Source of the DNA: Ziziphus jujuba
Taxonomy: Eukaryota > Streptophyta > Magnoliopsida > Rosales > Rhamnaceae
Assembly: GCF_031755915.1 (NCBI RefSeq)
Contig: NC_083383.1
Coordinates: 27,341,001 to 27,405,000 of the forward strand
DNA: 64,000 nucleotides
Direction: 5' to 3'
A model generated the notes under the pieces. That model saw only the letters and a program-made list of their open reading frames with translations, made no database searches and had not been told where the DNA came from. Below are positions 1 through 12,009 of this stretch, piece after piece (position 1 is the first letter of the stretch; every line of letters begins with the position of its first letter). The translations under genes were made by a program, and so were the position numbers.

Positions 1-1991
1 GTGCTGCAGTAGTGCTCCTCATAAAAAAGATGAGTACTAAAATGCAGAAGGTACTTCCTATTCTTGGTGTTTTCAGGTATATTGGTGAAGCTACATTTAT
101 AACAAGGAGGTAAATACCAAAATGATAACTAGGTGGAACACAGTCGTATGCAACGTGGTGAATGGGAAGGGGAGAAATGTGCAAAAACCCACACATGAGG
201 GAAGCTTCAATCTCCACCATCCGTGACAGATATAACAATCAAAAGGCAGGGAATTTCAGTATGTTTTTGGACCGCACAGGAGCCATATAGACGGTCCTCA
301 TATTAGACACTTCATGTATGTACATATTTATGTGCGATGTTATTAATTTAGCATTACTGCTATGTAGCATTAATCATAAGTTTTTTTTTTAAATTTTATT
401 TTTATGTAAATGTTTGAATTTTGCTCAGTTTTTATTGTTCTTTTCCTGAACTGTTCTGTTTATTGGAATTTGGGATTCAGATTTATGAAATTTTACTTGG
501 TTTTATGTATTGGATTCCACTGAATTTCTTAAAATGGTCAAATTCCTCTTTAGTTTTCTAGTAACATATTGTTGATTGATTTACTGTAATCAAAACTGGG
601 GATGTTGAAATGCTGCTTCAATAATATATACTGTCTATTTGTGGGAAGATAGTTTATAGTTCATAAGCTTTCTAATCAAAAGTTGCTCATCTATTTTGGA
701 AATAAATAATCTTAATTCTAGGGAAGGTAAAAAATTTTAAAGGTACTTAGATTTATAATTTTGTTATGAATATAGCCATTGCAATGGTGTCAAAAGATTG
801 ACTTTCTGGTGTGCAATTTGGAGGATTTTGCCATGGGACATCATTTTTATATGTTTAAGCTTGTTGCTTGGTACATGATTTCAGGTGTCTCATAGCATTT
901 AAAATATTAGGAGCTGACTTGATACTCGCATTGCTTATATATTGTTGTGTTCCCAATTAGATGTTGTATTGTTTGTTTTAGATTCTCCTTCCGGGTTTTC
1001 ATATTTGGTTGTTTAGTGTACGTCAATAATGAGGTGGATTGGTCAAAGTTTTATGATTTCTGACTTCATTGCGGGCAGACCATGGGATCTACAATTGTAA
1101 GCCTCCTAACAAAGCTAAGATAAAACTAAGGCGATATGAGTGCCAACAAAATTGCTCCTTTATTTATCAAACACATGTTCTATTTTTAGAAACTTCTATT
1201 ATGCAAATTTTCTCAAAATTCATTGAATTATAGGAAATCTATGAATTTGCAAAATTCATTGAATTATAGGAAATCTATTAAATCAACTAACTCAATAATT
1301 GTAAATATTGATTCTTCACACTTGACATCCCTACTATGTATGATCCATATACGGGCTAGGGCTGCCAAATACCAATGTGTGTCTTTAAGTTTGAGAATGA
1401 AGGGTCAAATTTTCATTAAAGTTGTATGTTTTCGAAGATGTACAACGTTAGTAGTATGTAATTTTCTTTTCTCATTAAGAGACTTGGGGTGTAATTAGCC
1501 CCAAACTGTAATGTGACATTTCTGCCAGCAGGCTGCTTTCTGTTTTCTTTCTACTTGGTTCTTCTTTCTTCTTTCTTGGATTCTACCTCCAACTTCGTTA
1601 TTGCCTAGTGGCTAAACTGGAAAATATATTAAGGTACTCTTGAATTCATTTTGAGATTCCGGTACTGCATTTATTTTCTTTAGGACCATTTCTTAGCTCA
1701 CATTATAAGATACGATGCGCTATCCTTTCACTTTTAGAGAGGGAAAAAAAATGAAGAAGAAGAAGAAGAAGAAAGTGCTATACATTCACATGATTTGCAT
1801 CTATATATCCATGTTGCTTAGTTGGAAAATAGTATTTTTCCATCTTATACAACAATAAAATGTTGTAAGAAATTTGAAAGATATTTGATATTGTGTTCAT
1901 GGAAGTGTTGTGTATTGCCACACCAAGTCTGTCCCCTAAGATACATAACAATGATATATATATTGTTAAGTCCGTGAATGATCATAGAATG
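1..1991. other. Intergenic, no supported gene
   Basis: AT-rich sequence with no convincing coding region on either strand. The only structure I can point to is a short tandem duplication at 1214-1278, listed separately, and a (GAA)n run near 1752-1772. Short open frames here have no recognisable protein similarity. Confidence 0.6.
1214..1278. repeat. 29-bp direct repeat, two copies, period 36 bp
   Basis: The 29-base block beginning CAAAATTCATTGAATTATAG occurs at 1214-1242 and again at 1250-1278 without a mismatch. The copies are separated by 7 bases. The near identity suggests a recent local duplication. Confidence 0.85.
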
Positions 1992-2232
1992 CTATCGAGC
2001 TTCTATCCCTGAAATTGATATATCATTAACAGTGTAGGCTCCTGGATTCTCTGACATGTTTTTTTTATCTGCTCTTTTGAGGATAGAGAAAGCTGGTTGT
2101 TTTGGATGTGGGGGAGTTACTACATATCCTCCAAGCATTGACACAACATCTGCCATGTTTGGTCTATCTGCTGCGACTTCTTGCACACACAAGAGAGCAA
2201 CTTGGGCACGCCTTATAAATTCATCTGTCAAA
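1992..2232 (-). pseudogene. Isolated last exon of a G-type lectin S-receptor-like Ser/Thr kinase
   Basis: The minus-strand frame encodes the end of a plant receptor kinase domain. It starts with EFIRRAQVALLCVQEVAADRPNM, i.e. subdomain XI with the invariant Arg in ADRPNM, and runs to the typical tail of the S-locus/G-type lectin kinases (PKQPAF, then NDISISGIEAR, then stop). A good splice acceptor (TTTGACAG) lies immediately upstream in the coding direction, at about 2233. That fits the final exon of this family, which normally holds the last part of the kinase domain. No other kinase exon, lectin, PAN or transmembrane segment is visible in the next 2.4 kb upstream; instead the frame runs into a CNG-type repeat. 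I read it as a truncated gene relic rather than a working exon. The family assignment is fairly secure; the pseudogene status is inferred from the missing remainder. Confidence 0.7.
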
Positions 2233-2254
2233 TTACATGTTTTTGCTTTTGCCT

Positions 2255-2790
2255 TATATTTTGTGGTTGTTGCCAAGCTTGTTGTTGTTGCTGCCGAGCT
2301 TGCTGTGTTGCTGCTGGTGCTGTTGCTGGTGCTCCTGTATTGCTGCTGGTGCTGCCGAGCTTGTTGTTGCTGCTGCCGAGCTTGCTGTGTTGCTGCTGGT
2401 GCTGTTGCTGGTGCTCCTGTATTGCTGCTGGTGCCGTTGCTGGTGTTGCCATGCTTGTTGTTACTGCTACCGAGCTTGCTGTGTTGCTGCTGGTGCTCCT
2501 GTATTACTGCTGGTGCTGTTGCTGGTGCTGCCGAGCTTGTTGTTGCTGCTGCAGAACTTGCTATGTTGCTGCTGGTGCTACCAAGCTTGTTGTTGCTGCT
2601 GTTGAGCTTGCTGTGTTGCTGCTGGTGCTGTTGCTGGTGTTGCCAAGCTTGTTGTTGCTGCTGCCAAGCTTGCTGTGTTGCTGCTAGTGCTGTTGCCAAG
2701 CTACTATGTTGCTGCCGAGCTTGTTTTTACTGTTGCTGAGCTTGTTGTGTTGCTGCTAGTGCTGTTGTAGAGCTACTGTGTTGCTGCCGA
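2255..2790. repeat. Trinucleotide (CNG-type) minisatellite
   Basis: A 0.5-kb block made of GTT/GCT/GCC triplets and longer units such as GCTGCCGAGCTTG and TTGCTGCTGGTGCTG. It gives long open frames in several readings: Gln/Ala/Ser/Thr-rich on the minus strand, Leu/Cys-rich on the plus strand. These are composition artefacts of a triplet repeat and do not look like proteins. Units recur irregularly every 15-45 bases and carry repeated HindIII-like AAGCTT or GAGCTT words. Confidence 0.8.
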
Positions 2791-3345
2791 GCTACTGTTT
2801 ATGTGCACTGTTCACCTGTGTTTAAATTTTTTTATTTTTTTTATTTTTTTTGGGCTAAAATATCTGTGTATAAACATCAATCTCCAGCTTGTTTTTACTG
2901 CCGAGCTAGTGCATATGTTCACCTATGTTTAAACATCCCTTTTTTTTTTTTTTAGATTTTTTTTTTTGGGCTAAAATACCTGTGTATAAACATCAATTTT
3001 CAGCTTGTGTTGCTGCCGAGCTATCTTGCTGCCGAGATACTATTTATGTGTACTGTTTATGTGCACTGTTCATCTGTGTTTAAACATCTTCTTTTTTTTT
3101 TAGATTTTTTTTTAATTTTTTTTTTTTTGGCTAAAATACCTGTGTATAAACATCAATCTCCAGCTTGTGTTACTACCGAGCTATGTTGCTGTCGAGATAC
3201 TGTTTATGTGACTGTTCATATGCACTATTTACGTGCACTGTTCATCTGTGTTTAAACATCTTCTTCTTCTTTTTTAGATTTTTTTTATTTTTTTTTTATT
3301 TTTTGGCTAAAATACCTGTGTATAACATCAATCTCCAGCTTCTCT
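2790..3345. repeat. Degenerate tandem array, four units of about 116-176 bp
   Basis: Each unit has the order: GCCGAG words, then CACTGTTCA or a variant, then TGTTTAAACATC, a T-rich tract, GGCTAAAATACC, TGTGTATAAACATCAA and CCAGCTTG. The GGCTAAAAT word is found near 2853, 2969, 3129 and 3305. The first part of each unit re-uses GCTGCCGAG words from the triplet block on its left, so the two repeats have grown together. Confidence 0.8.
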
Positions 3346-3349
3346 TTCC

Positions 3350-4660
3350 TGCTAACTGAAGTAAACCACATTGGTAAATAAATGGTAAACTAGACTAAAA
3401 GTAAATTAGCATACATTTAGTCAAATAATCAAACAAGACTTCATGTTTCCAATACATGGCAATTTAAGAAGTCTATAATCATAACTCAACTCTCTTTTAG
3501 TAACTAAGCTGATAGTTATTGCAATATGACAAAAAAAGAAAAAAAAAATGTAAGAAAAGAGGAATGTTTAAACGCAGGTAAACAGTTTACGTGAACAGTA
3601 TGCTCGAACAGTAATCACGAAGCTTGCTTTCTTAAGTTTCTTGCTTTCCTAAGTTTTCTGTACTAGTTTGTACTATGGCTTTTTTATCCTAGTTAACAAA
3701 TATACCAACCAATGACAAAATCCCATGAAAATAATCTAGTTTTCTACAAAACCAACGAACAAAATATCAGCTTTTTGTTCTCTGCAGAATTTACCATAGC
3801 ATTGAGCATCCTATTCCTTAGAGCACTTTCCTTTTTCGTTTCAATTATTAATGTCCCATAGGATATTTCTATGTGCTTCATCTAGCTTAAGACTTTTTAG
3901 ATCTTTTTTTGAGATGCCAATTTATCCATTGACAAACACACCTAAGTAGAGGCCAGAAAATTCCTAATAAGCATAAGTCCAATAAACAGGCATAGAAAAA
4001 ACATGAGAAAGATGAAATAAACAGGCCAATAAGTCTTCTAACAAATAAACTAAGGTGGTGAAGTACAATGTGGCATTTTAGAAGTAAATCAATAACATGA
4101 CAGATTAGAATATTGACGTAGAGCAAAATGGCAGTGGTATGTGGAAGAAGATAATCTGTTGCAAAAATGGTTGCTCTTCTCTTCATTTATCATGATGTAC
4201 AGAAATTAAACGTTCCAAACATAAAGAGTAGCACGTGAATATATGGCAAAACCAGTATACATTCAATCCAATAATCAAAACACATCTCTATTTTACATAG
4301 TCAGCTGATAGTGCTTGCTATAAGATAGAAAATCCCAGACAAGCACACCAAAATAAAAAAACAACTTCTTCTCCCAAATCTGTTGCAAGATAGGTCATCC
4401 TTTCGTTTTCTCATGCAGACCTGCCAAAGTCCAGCAAGTCCTTAGATTAGCAGCATGTTAGTTCAATAAAATATCGAAGACCATACGATACCACTTAGTT
4501 TCATACCTGTGAAAGACAAACTATCAGCTTTAGAATCATATTCCGAGGCATGCTGAGGACTTTCCTCGTTTTGTGAGGACCTATATAGATGAGCAACATG
4601 GTTTGTACAAAGTATGATCATACAAATTGCATAAGAATAATAAATAGTAAATGTATTATT
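3350..4660. other. Intergenic, nothing recognised
   Basis: AT-rich sequence without a supported gene. It holds another GTGAACAGT-type motif pair near 3590-3612. The 99-codon open frame near 3887-4186 on the minus strand is hydrophobic low-complexity and has no family resemblance that I can name. Confidence 0.5.
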
Positions 4661-4666
4661 TTCTTA

Positions 4667-6783
4667 CGGATTATTGAGGAGTGGATAGTTTCTTTTGTCG
4701 TGCGATTGTCCAATTTTTCCACATCCATTGCAACGTCGACCTCTATACTTTGCGGCATTTGTTGCCTTCTCCTTTCCCCTTTTTAATCTTTGTCCGCATC
4801 CCTTTGCCCTCACAGCAGATGGGTTTTTCAAAGCCTCATAGTCATGAGCAGTGCTAGCTTTTTTAGAAATGCCTCCACTTTTCGTGTTGCTAACTATGGA
4901 TTCAATCTTGCCTAGCAAACTTTGAAGACCATCATTCACAATTACACTTGCCTCTTTATATATTATGGCTTTATCAATGACTCCGAAGCAAGTTGGAATA
5001 GTTTAGCTTGCCAAGTCAACATTGAACTACGCTGTCCACCTATCTCAACAACTTGCTTATCGGTTATTATTTGACATTTTGCACCTCTAGTCCACCTTTT
5101 CATTATATATTGATTTGGCAAAGGAATGTTACCAAACGGTCTCAAGAATGCCAAGATATGTCTATAGGGAAGTCCTTCACTCTCAAACTTCTTACATGTA
5201 CAAGATGCAAAGTCCAATTCTTTATCATAAGCAATTTCCCGCTACGAACACGTTCTTTTGGACTACTCTCGACCACATACATTTTGTGTGTAGCATTTTC
5301 ACGAACAAATTATGGCATTATTACTAAGCTATTCCACAACTCATCTTAAAACTTAAGAAAAATCTTGCGTGTGTAAATCTCAGCCATTTGCTTTTCCATT
5401 TCCAATGGCAATTTCAAAACAAGCTTCTCATTAATATCAACGTGATCAGCCCCTAACTCTTTGTGACATTGATGTGCAAGCACCCTATTAAATCAAAGTA
5501 TGAAATCCATCAATAAGTTTCTCTTCGAAATATATTTCTTGAAAAATGCATGGGAGCTTTCCGCACGTTGGCTACTTGACATTCCAGCTGAGAATATGGT
5601 TAACATATGCAGGCACCCATCTTGAACGTAGCTCAACTATTGATTTTAACCAATCATTGTTATCTAGGCTTGCCTTCTCGATGGTAGTCACCCATTTTCT
5701 TTCAAACTCTTCAGGGGATTCTGATTCCCAAATGCATTGTTGGAAGTCCTTATAAAAATCTCTATAGGTGATCACATTTAAATACGTAGAGAACTTCTCA
5801 AGTATGTGCCAACTACAATACCTATGAAATGTATTCGGTAAGCTCTGAACTATAGCCTTTGTCATTGCAGGATCTTGATCGGTAATGATCATTTTTGGGT
5901 TGTTCGTTGGCATGCTATCCTTTAATAGCTCAAACAACCAAACAAATGATTCCGTTTTTTCATCACTTAAAAAGGCACATGCAAAAAGCACCGTTTGACC
6001 ATGATTGTTTATCCCCACCAAGGGTGCAAATATCATACCATATTGATTAGTGTTGTAAGTTGTATCAAATACAACTACATCACCAAAACATCCATAAGCT
6101 CTTCTAGACACCGAATCAGCCCAAAAACAACACTTCAATTTACCATCATCATTTACATCTATTTTAAAAAAGAAGCATGGATCCTTTTCTTGCTCGGTTA
6201 GGAAATATTCGTTTAAAAGTTCTGCATCTTGTCCTCTTAATTGATTCTGCACCTTAGCTTCATGGTTATATATATCCTTCTTTGTACACCCAATGTTTTC
6301 TATACCTCCAGCTTCAAATTCAAGAATGCTTATTTGTTGATGAGTTGGCACATTTGCTGCTGAAAACTGCAAAGTTAGTGACTTCTTGGCTTCAGACACA
6401 CTACGATGTGATCTCAATAAATGCACTCTTCGAGGGGTTGATAATGGATGACTATGTTCTTCAACAAATACAGTGATGACAAATTTCTCCGTTTTTGACC
6501 TAACCACAGCAAGTTTAGCTTTACAATTTTCTCTAGTCATCCCCCGACACCTTTTTCTCTCACCGTCCTTTATAGAAGATACTCCTTTCTTAAAACACAC
6601 AAATTCTTTCCTGACAGATTCTTTCGCACCTTTACATCTCTTAGTCGAACTGCTACGAACACTAAACCCTGCCTCTTTTGCATATTTAATGTAGAACTCA
6701 TGTGCCCCATCTATCGATTCAAACTCTTGTCCAACCTTTGGTTTGCAGTTTTCGGCCACTTGGGGAATGTAAATGTCATCCAC
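4667..6783 (-). pseudogene. FAR1-RELATED SEQUENCE (FRS5-like) transcription factor, disrupted
   Basis: FAR1/FHY3-family proteins are DNA-binding regulators derived from Mutator-like transposases. The order here is complete: an N-terminal FAR1 DNA-binding region (about 6725-6440, Tyr-Lys-Glu-Ala-Gly-Phe, conserved Cys, and EEHSH), a MULE transposase core (about 6090-5780, VVFDTTY and ITDQDPAM carrying catalytic-type Asp residues), a SWIM zinc finger (FASCTCKKFESEGLPYRHI, about 5214-5155) and a C-terminal zinc knuckle (CNGCGKIGQSH, about 4725-4690). The frame is broken by a frameshift near 5586, stops at 5493-5495, 5346-5348 and 5310-5312, and frameshifts near 5230 and 4980. In the knuckle the last Cys is Tyr (4685-4687), and in the SWIM motif the usual PCRH is PYRH. 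No ATG start fits; the open frame begins at a GTG, with a stop 18 codons upstream. It is a pseudogene of a domesticated FRS gene or of a related MULE. Confidence 0.85.
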
Positions 6784-6831
6784 GGATTTTGAATGTGACA
6801 GTAAGGATATGTCTTCAACTCATCTACAATA

Positions 6832-6901
6832 TGAATTTGCTTCCAACTATTCTACACTCATGTTTCCAATCTGAATTTGCTTCCAACTATTCTACACTCA
6901 A
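6832..6901. repeat. 28-bp direct repeat, period 41 bp
   Basis: The block GAATTTGCTTCCAACTATTC plus TACACTCA occurs twice, at about 6832-6860 and 6873-6901, just upstream of the broken FAR1-like reading frame. The copies are identical or nearly so. Confidence 0.8.
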
Positions 6902-6904
6902 ACC

Positions 6905-7694
6905 AGCTTCCTATTGATCAATTTGTAACCTGGTAGACGGCAAAACAAAACCATCATGAGAGGTGGTAATATCTTTTATTTTAAGAAATTTTAGTTTCTA
7001 AATAGAAGAGAAAAATATTGCAAAAATAAAGGCACTTCAGCCAAAATCTGCCGAGTTTGCATTATGGTTGCTGATCCAGCACACTCTATAATGAAAGAAA
7101 CAAATATGCGTGCATCAACAGAAAAAATAAATAAATAAATAAATCTGAATCATGGGGTTCAAAAAGGTTAATAGTACATATAAAAATGAAAAATATAAGT
7201 TGCAAAACAATGAAATAATTACATCTTTGCTAGATAAAGGGAAAAAAAAAATATTGATACATAACTCTTTAATCAATGAGAGGTTAACAAATCTACGCAA
7301 AGGCCATTAAAAGAATAAAAATAAAAAAGCAATGATATCAATTTAATCTATTAACTCTATGTTTCATGCATATTAAGGGGATTATAATTATTCAAAGTTC
7401 TTATTCAAAGATATATATACATATGTCTTTATGTGTGTGTGTGTGTGTGTGTAGATATAGGAATTACAAAATAGAATTACTTTGTGTTCCAATTATAACA
7501 AATTTATTTTCTTTTGTATAGCATGCATGGATTGGCCATTCGTATACTCCAAAAACAAGTGGTATAAATATCTCTTTCGTGTTAGTATTATGATAGACTA
7601 AGTGAATTGATTATTACACAATGAACAGTATGCATGAACAGTAGCATGAACAGTATGCGTGAACAGTGGTATTTATACACTAGGAAAGAAAAAC
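6905..7694. other. Intergenic with (TG)n and a TGAACAGT cluster
   Basis: No gene is seen. There is a TG dinucleotide run at 7434-7452. Four copies of TGAACAGT start at 7622, 7635, 7647 and 7660 (periods 13, 12 and 13), immediately left of the solo LTR. Confidence 0.6.
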
Positions 7695-10600
7695 TGTCAG
7701 GACCCGTCCAGAATTCCTCCCCCGGAACCCTAGACAGCCCTGATCCCAGGGAAACCCTACCGAACCCTCTAACGGAAAATCCGACAGAGCCTCCCCTAAG
7801 GGATTTACTTACCACAAACTACCTGCACTGAAAACATACTTCTATATTCATCCCCTTATTCCTCCCACAAACTACAAATTGTTCCACAAATTTTCAGCAC
7901 TTCTCAAAAACAACAACAGTCCAGTGCATAAATAAAACAACTACACGTCCAATACAGTATACAGAGCATTATACAGATAAATATGGAATTTATACAATGA
8001 CAGATAAAAAGCAATACAGGATGGAGAGGAAAAAGGGAAGAAATACTTCTTGAACCTTCGGCAACAAACTGAGACGTTGGGCTCACCCCGGATAATCAAC
8101 GTCTCCAACCTGGACCTAGGGGAACGGAATTTAAGAGTGTGAGATGCTAATCATCTCAGTGAGTGACCCTATCTACGATACAATATAATATCACAGTAAT
8201 AAGTATATAAATAATAATTAATTGGAAATAATAATTTCTCTCAAAACCCTTACAATTCTCTCGGTTGGAAAAGTTCCCCTTTTAAAACCTTTTCACAAAA
8301 CCCTTTGTTCGTATTCCCCGAAAACCAAGACATCAATTAATTCACTAAATATCAAATAGAATAAAATAAGTCAAGCATCCGACAATTTTAATTTAAAGGA
8401 AATTAATTTATTGAATAATTAAGTAAAGAGAAAATTAAACCAATTTAAGATCCCCAACCAAATAAATACCAGAACAGTAATAATTATATTTTTCATTCCA
8501 ATACAATCTCAAAACATTTTATTTTTAAAACACAGTTCTGAAAATCATTTGATGCACCCACTATATACCAGTGGCGCCAACAGTATCCAGCGCCCGAGGT
8601 ACCGCCAGACAGGAGGTTATAGAAAGAAACCGGCATACGGTCGCGTGGCGTCCCGCTGCGCCGCTGCTAACCTGGTGTCCCGGCCATGGAGGGGTGGCCA
8701 CCCTCATCCGATGGCAACCACAGGACACCTCATAATATCACCTGCGCGCTACACACACCCACCTGCGCGCTAATCATAACCGTGTGCACACTAACCATAT
8801 CACATAAAATCAGAACACCAGTACGTGCACGGTGCATCTAAAAATCATAAAATTCACAATTTAAATTATATAACAAATTTCACATTTTGCATAAACATAG
8901 CGGGTATAATCCATCCGCTTGAACCGGGAAATTCTCCACAATTTCTTTATAATCAATACCATAAATTCCATGATTTTCAAATCCACCAACTCCCAAATCC
9001 ATCAATTCAAATATCCACATTTTCCCAATAGCATAAATAATTCTCGAAACATAATAATTAAATCTCATAATATTCCATAGGCATATTTTATAAAAATTGA
9101 AATCACCAACATGAGCAAATATTTTCCTTGAAATATTTGAAAATCAAATCATGCCCGATTTAATGTTAAAACCACAAGAATTTCATAATCCTTAAAACCA
9201 TAAAATAATTTGCACATGGCATAAATTTGTAAAATGCACCTTTTCTTAAATCCAATAAATTCACCAATAAATCCACAATAAATCACATAAATATTTGGCA
9301 CATAGAAATTAAATTCCAAATATTTAAATCACACATAATATATTCACCAATTAAATTTCCAAAATTAAATTGAAGGTGGGTCACTCACCTTAAGCACGCA
9401 ATTAACCCACGATCCACTACGGGATCAATTCTACGACTCACCGGTGTTCCTAGAACAAAATTCACAGACAGTCAAATAAATTAATATTTTAATCGGGTAA
9501 ATAATACCCGGTACCCGGGGGGGTCAAACACAAACTTTAACCAAAATAGGTGAATAATATACCGAATCAAAGCTCGTGGGACGAGGATCACCAATCCGGT
9601 CCCCATCGACCTCAATTCCGCCGGAGGTGGCCGGAATTTGGTCGGGTAGCTTCGGCCGGTTTTGATCTTGAGGGATCTTTCAAACGGTGGGGATTTTGGG
9701 CAAACTAACCCCGGAAATGGACTTAGAGGGGTCGAAAATAGTGGGATAGAGGTATGGGATGGGCTAAGTTGGTCGGAAACGGCGAAAATCGCCGGAAAAA
9801 CATAACCGGCCGCCGCCGGCTTCATTGGCCCGATCTGGGCGCGTCGCCGGCCGGCCGGCAGCCAAATTTGGCTGGTGAACTCGCCGGCGTGTGGGCTTGG
9901 ATGGTGGCCGGAACGTGTAGTGTATGGGTGGCCGGAAAAGAAAACACGGTGAGAGAGAGAGAGACGGCCGGTGAGAGAAAAAAAACTGTGCGTGTTTTGT
10001 TGAGCTCGGGGAAGAAGAAGGAAAAAAGGAAAAAAGAAAAAGAAAAAAAAGAAAAAGAAATGGTGTTTTCCCACGTGGGGAAAAAAGAAAAAGAAAAAGA
10101 AAAAGAAAAGAAAAAGGAAAAGAAAAAGAAAAAGGAAAAAGGAAGAATAAAAATAATTAAATAAAAAAATATTATTATTTAAAATAATAATAAAAATAAC
10201 TTGATATTTCACATGGTTGACATGTGGCTTCTCAACATGGTGACACATGATCACCTTCATTAAGTCACACGTGGCACATCGTTATACGTTCAAAAATAAT
10301 AATAAAATAATACGGTATTTGAAAAACTCTACAGGTCCATAACTTTCAAACCACATGTCCAAGTCGGACGTGCCGCCAGTCTACGGACTCGTATCGATGA
10401 GCACTTCACAACCATGCATGAGTCAACGCTCAACCTTGCATGAATAAAAGTCAACTCCGGCACCCCTTGGACAGTTTGGACCTCAACTTATTTTGCTCAA
10501 AACTTTCAAACCGTAGCTCCGTTTTCAACGTGCTACCAGTCTACGAACTCGTGCCAACGTGTACTCCGTAACGGTACCTCAGTCAACCTAGAATTCCAAC

Positions 10601-10700
10601 CGGGTCAAAAAGTCAACTTTTGACCCCTTCGGTCAATGGTCAACGGTCAACCTCGGTCAACGTGCAAAAATTCCAACATGTTTCGGGACGGGGTGTTACA
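7695..10700 (-). mobile_element. Solo LTR, probably Ty3/gypsy type, 3,006 bp
   Basis: On the minus strand the element begins TGTAACACCCCGTCCC and ends GGACGGGTCCTGACA, the TG...CA form of LTRs; the two ends are short imperfect inverted repeats sharing CCGTCC. The 5 bases on each side are identical (AAAAC at 7690-7694 and 10701-10705), the target duplication left by a retrotransposon integrase. No gag-pol reading frame, primer site or second LTR is present, so this is best read as a solo LTR left by recombination between the two LTRs. It is GC-richer than its surroundings, with a dense CG-rich block near 8570-8770 and another near 9600-9950, and includes a long purine-rich AAAAAG stretch (10005-10145). 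The assignment to Ty3/gypsy rests on length and terminal sequence and is an inference. Open frames inside it, including one of 259 codons, look spurious. Confidence 0.85.
10005..10145. repeat. Purine-only (GAAAAA)n-like tract
   Basis: About 140 bases, almost all A and G on the plus strand, interrupted once by CCCACGTGGG, a palindrome containing a CACGTG G-box. It lies inside the solo LTR. Such mirror-like purine tracts can form triplex DNA; whether this one does is not known. Confidence 0.8.
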
Positions 10701-10705
10701 AAAAC

Positions 10706-11978
10706 AATGTGCATACATTCATGCTTTTTCTGTGAAAAGTATCATTTTCTAAATTTTCGAAAATCATCATGAAGATTGGCTTTCGTTTAAGTTATTTCTC
10801 AACTCAAATCACAATCCCACATTTAACAATTTCAACTATGCAAGACTACATAAAATCACCAACAACATAAAAACAGAATGAAAAAAAAATTACAAAACAT
10901 AAACTCATTCATTCACTGATACGAAGAGCTAGAATACAGACATGCAGAGTAGAAGATTATGAGCTGGTGGGTACAGAGAAGGGTGGCAATCGTGGTGCGA
11001 GCTGGTGCGTTTGCAAGATGGCAATGCTGTGGCAATGGTGGTGCGATCTGGTGGGTTTGCAAGGATGGCAATGCTGGTTACTACTGGTGCAATTGGGAAT
11101 TTTGGCTGGTTGCTGCTGGTGCGATTGGGAATTTTGGCAAAGTCCTTTCGAGCTGGTGAGAGTGAGAATGTGAGTGGAAAGGGCTCGAGGGAAATTTGGC
11201 CAGCCATTCTCACGTGAGAGTTGCTTTGAAGTTAGGTCATAGATGCCAACAGTGCAAATCGAAGGACAGAAAATTTCATCACATCTGCATATAACCCATG
11301 CGGTCGGTCCTCAGACTAGCTTCTCTGTTTTCAATATTATATTTGATGTTAAAATTTTACTTTTTGAAATTGAAAGTTTTTTATCCTTTTTTCCATGGCA
11401 CGTTTCTTGTCACCAAATTACGTGCCAACCAAATAGCAGCAGTGGTTGACTGGATGGCTTCCTTTATGAAAATGGGCAGTGGGGCCGTACATTATGCGCT
11501 TTCCGTATAAAGTAGACTGCAAGAAGAGCCTACTACTATTTTTCACGTGCCTACCAATTGTAAAATCTAAGGTTAATTTTATCAAACTAAAATACAATTT
11601 AATAGTTTAAAAATATCATTAATTTTTTTTAAAAATAATAATTTTTCTATTATTTATATATATTTTTAAAATAATATTATTTACCTTTTAAAAATATTAA
11701 TTATAATTTTAAAAATTTTTAAAATTAAATTATAATGAATATAAATTTTAAAAAATTCAGATATAATATTTCCAAAAATCTATTAATACTCCATATATTT
11801 TCATACTCAAAATACCATACCACATGGTATGGTGTTTGTGAACGTGGGATTACATTGGAGTTAATTGTAAATTTTGTTTGTATTGAATAGAAAAATGTAG
11901 AGTATGTACTCCGTCCATGATAAAGTGGACCCTACTTCAAGATGTCATGTTGCTTTTTCTTTGAAAAAGAGAAAATAG

Positions 11979-12009
<31 letters not shown>

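Noticed and set aside
1992..2739. Long open frames of Gln/Ala/Ser or Leu/Cys on both strands
   Set aside because: They are readings of a triplet repeat; all six frames are open and the composition is repetitive. Only the kinase tail at the minus-strand end is real.
9481..10260. 259-codon minus-strand frame in the solo LTR
   Set aside because: It runs through the purine tract (poly-Phe/Leu) and shows no domain. It lies inside an LTR and is not expected to code.
7690..10705. A complete LTR retrotransposon or gene here
   Set aside because: No gag, protease, RT, integrase, RNase H, primer site or internal LTR boundary was found; only LTR ends and a target duplication.
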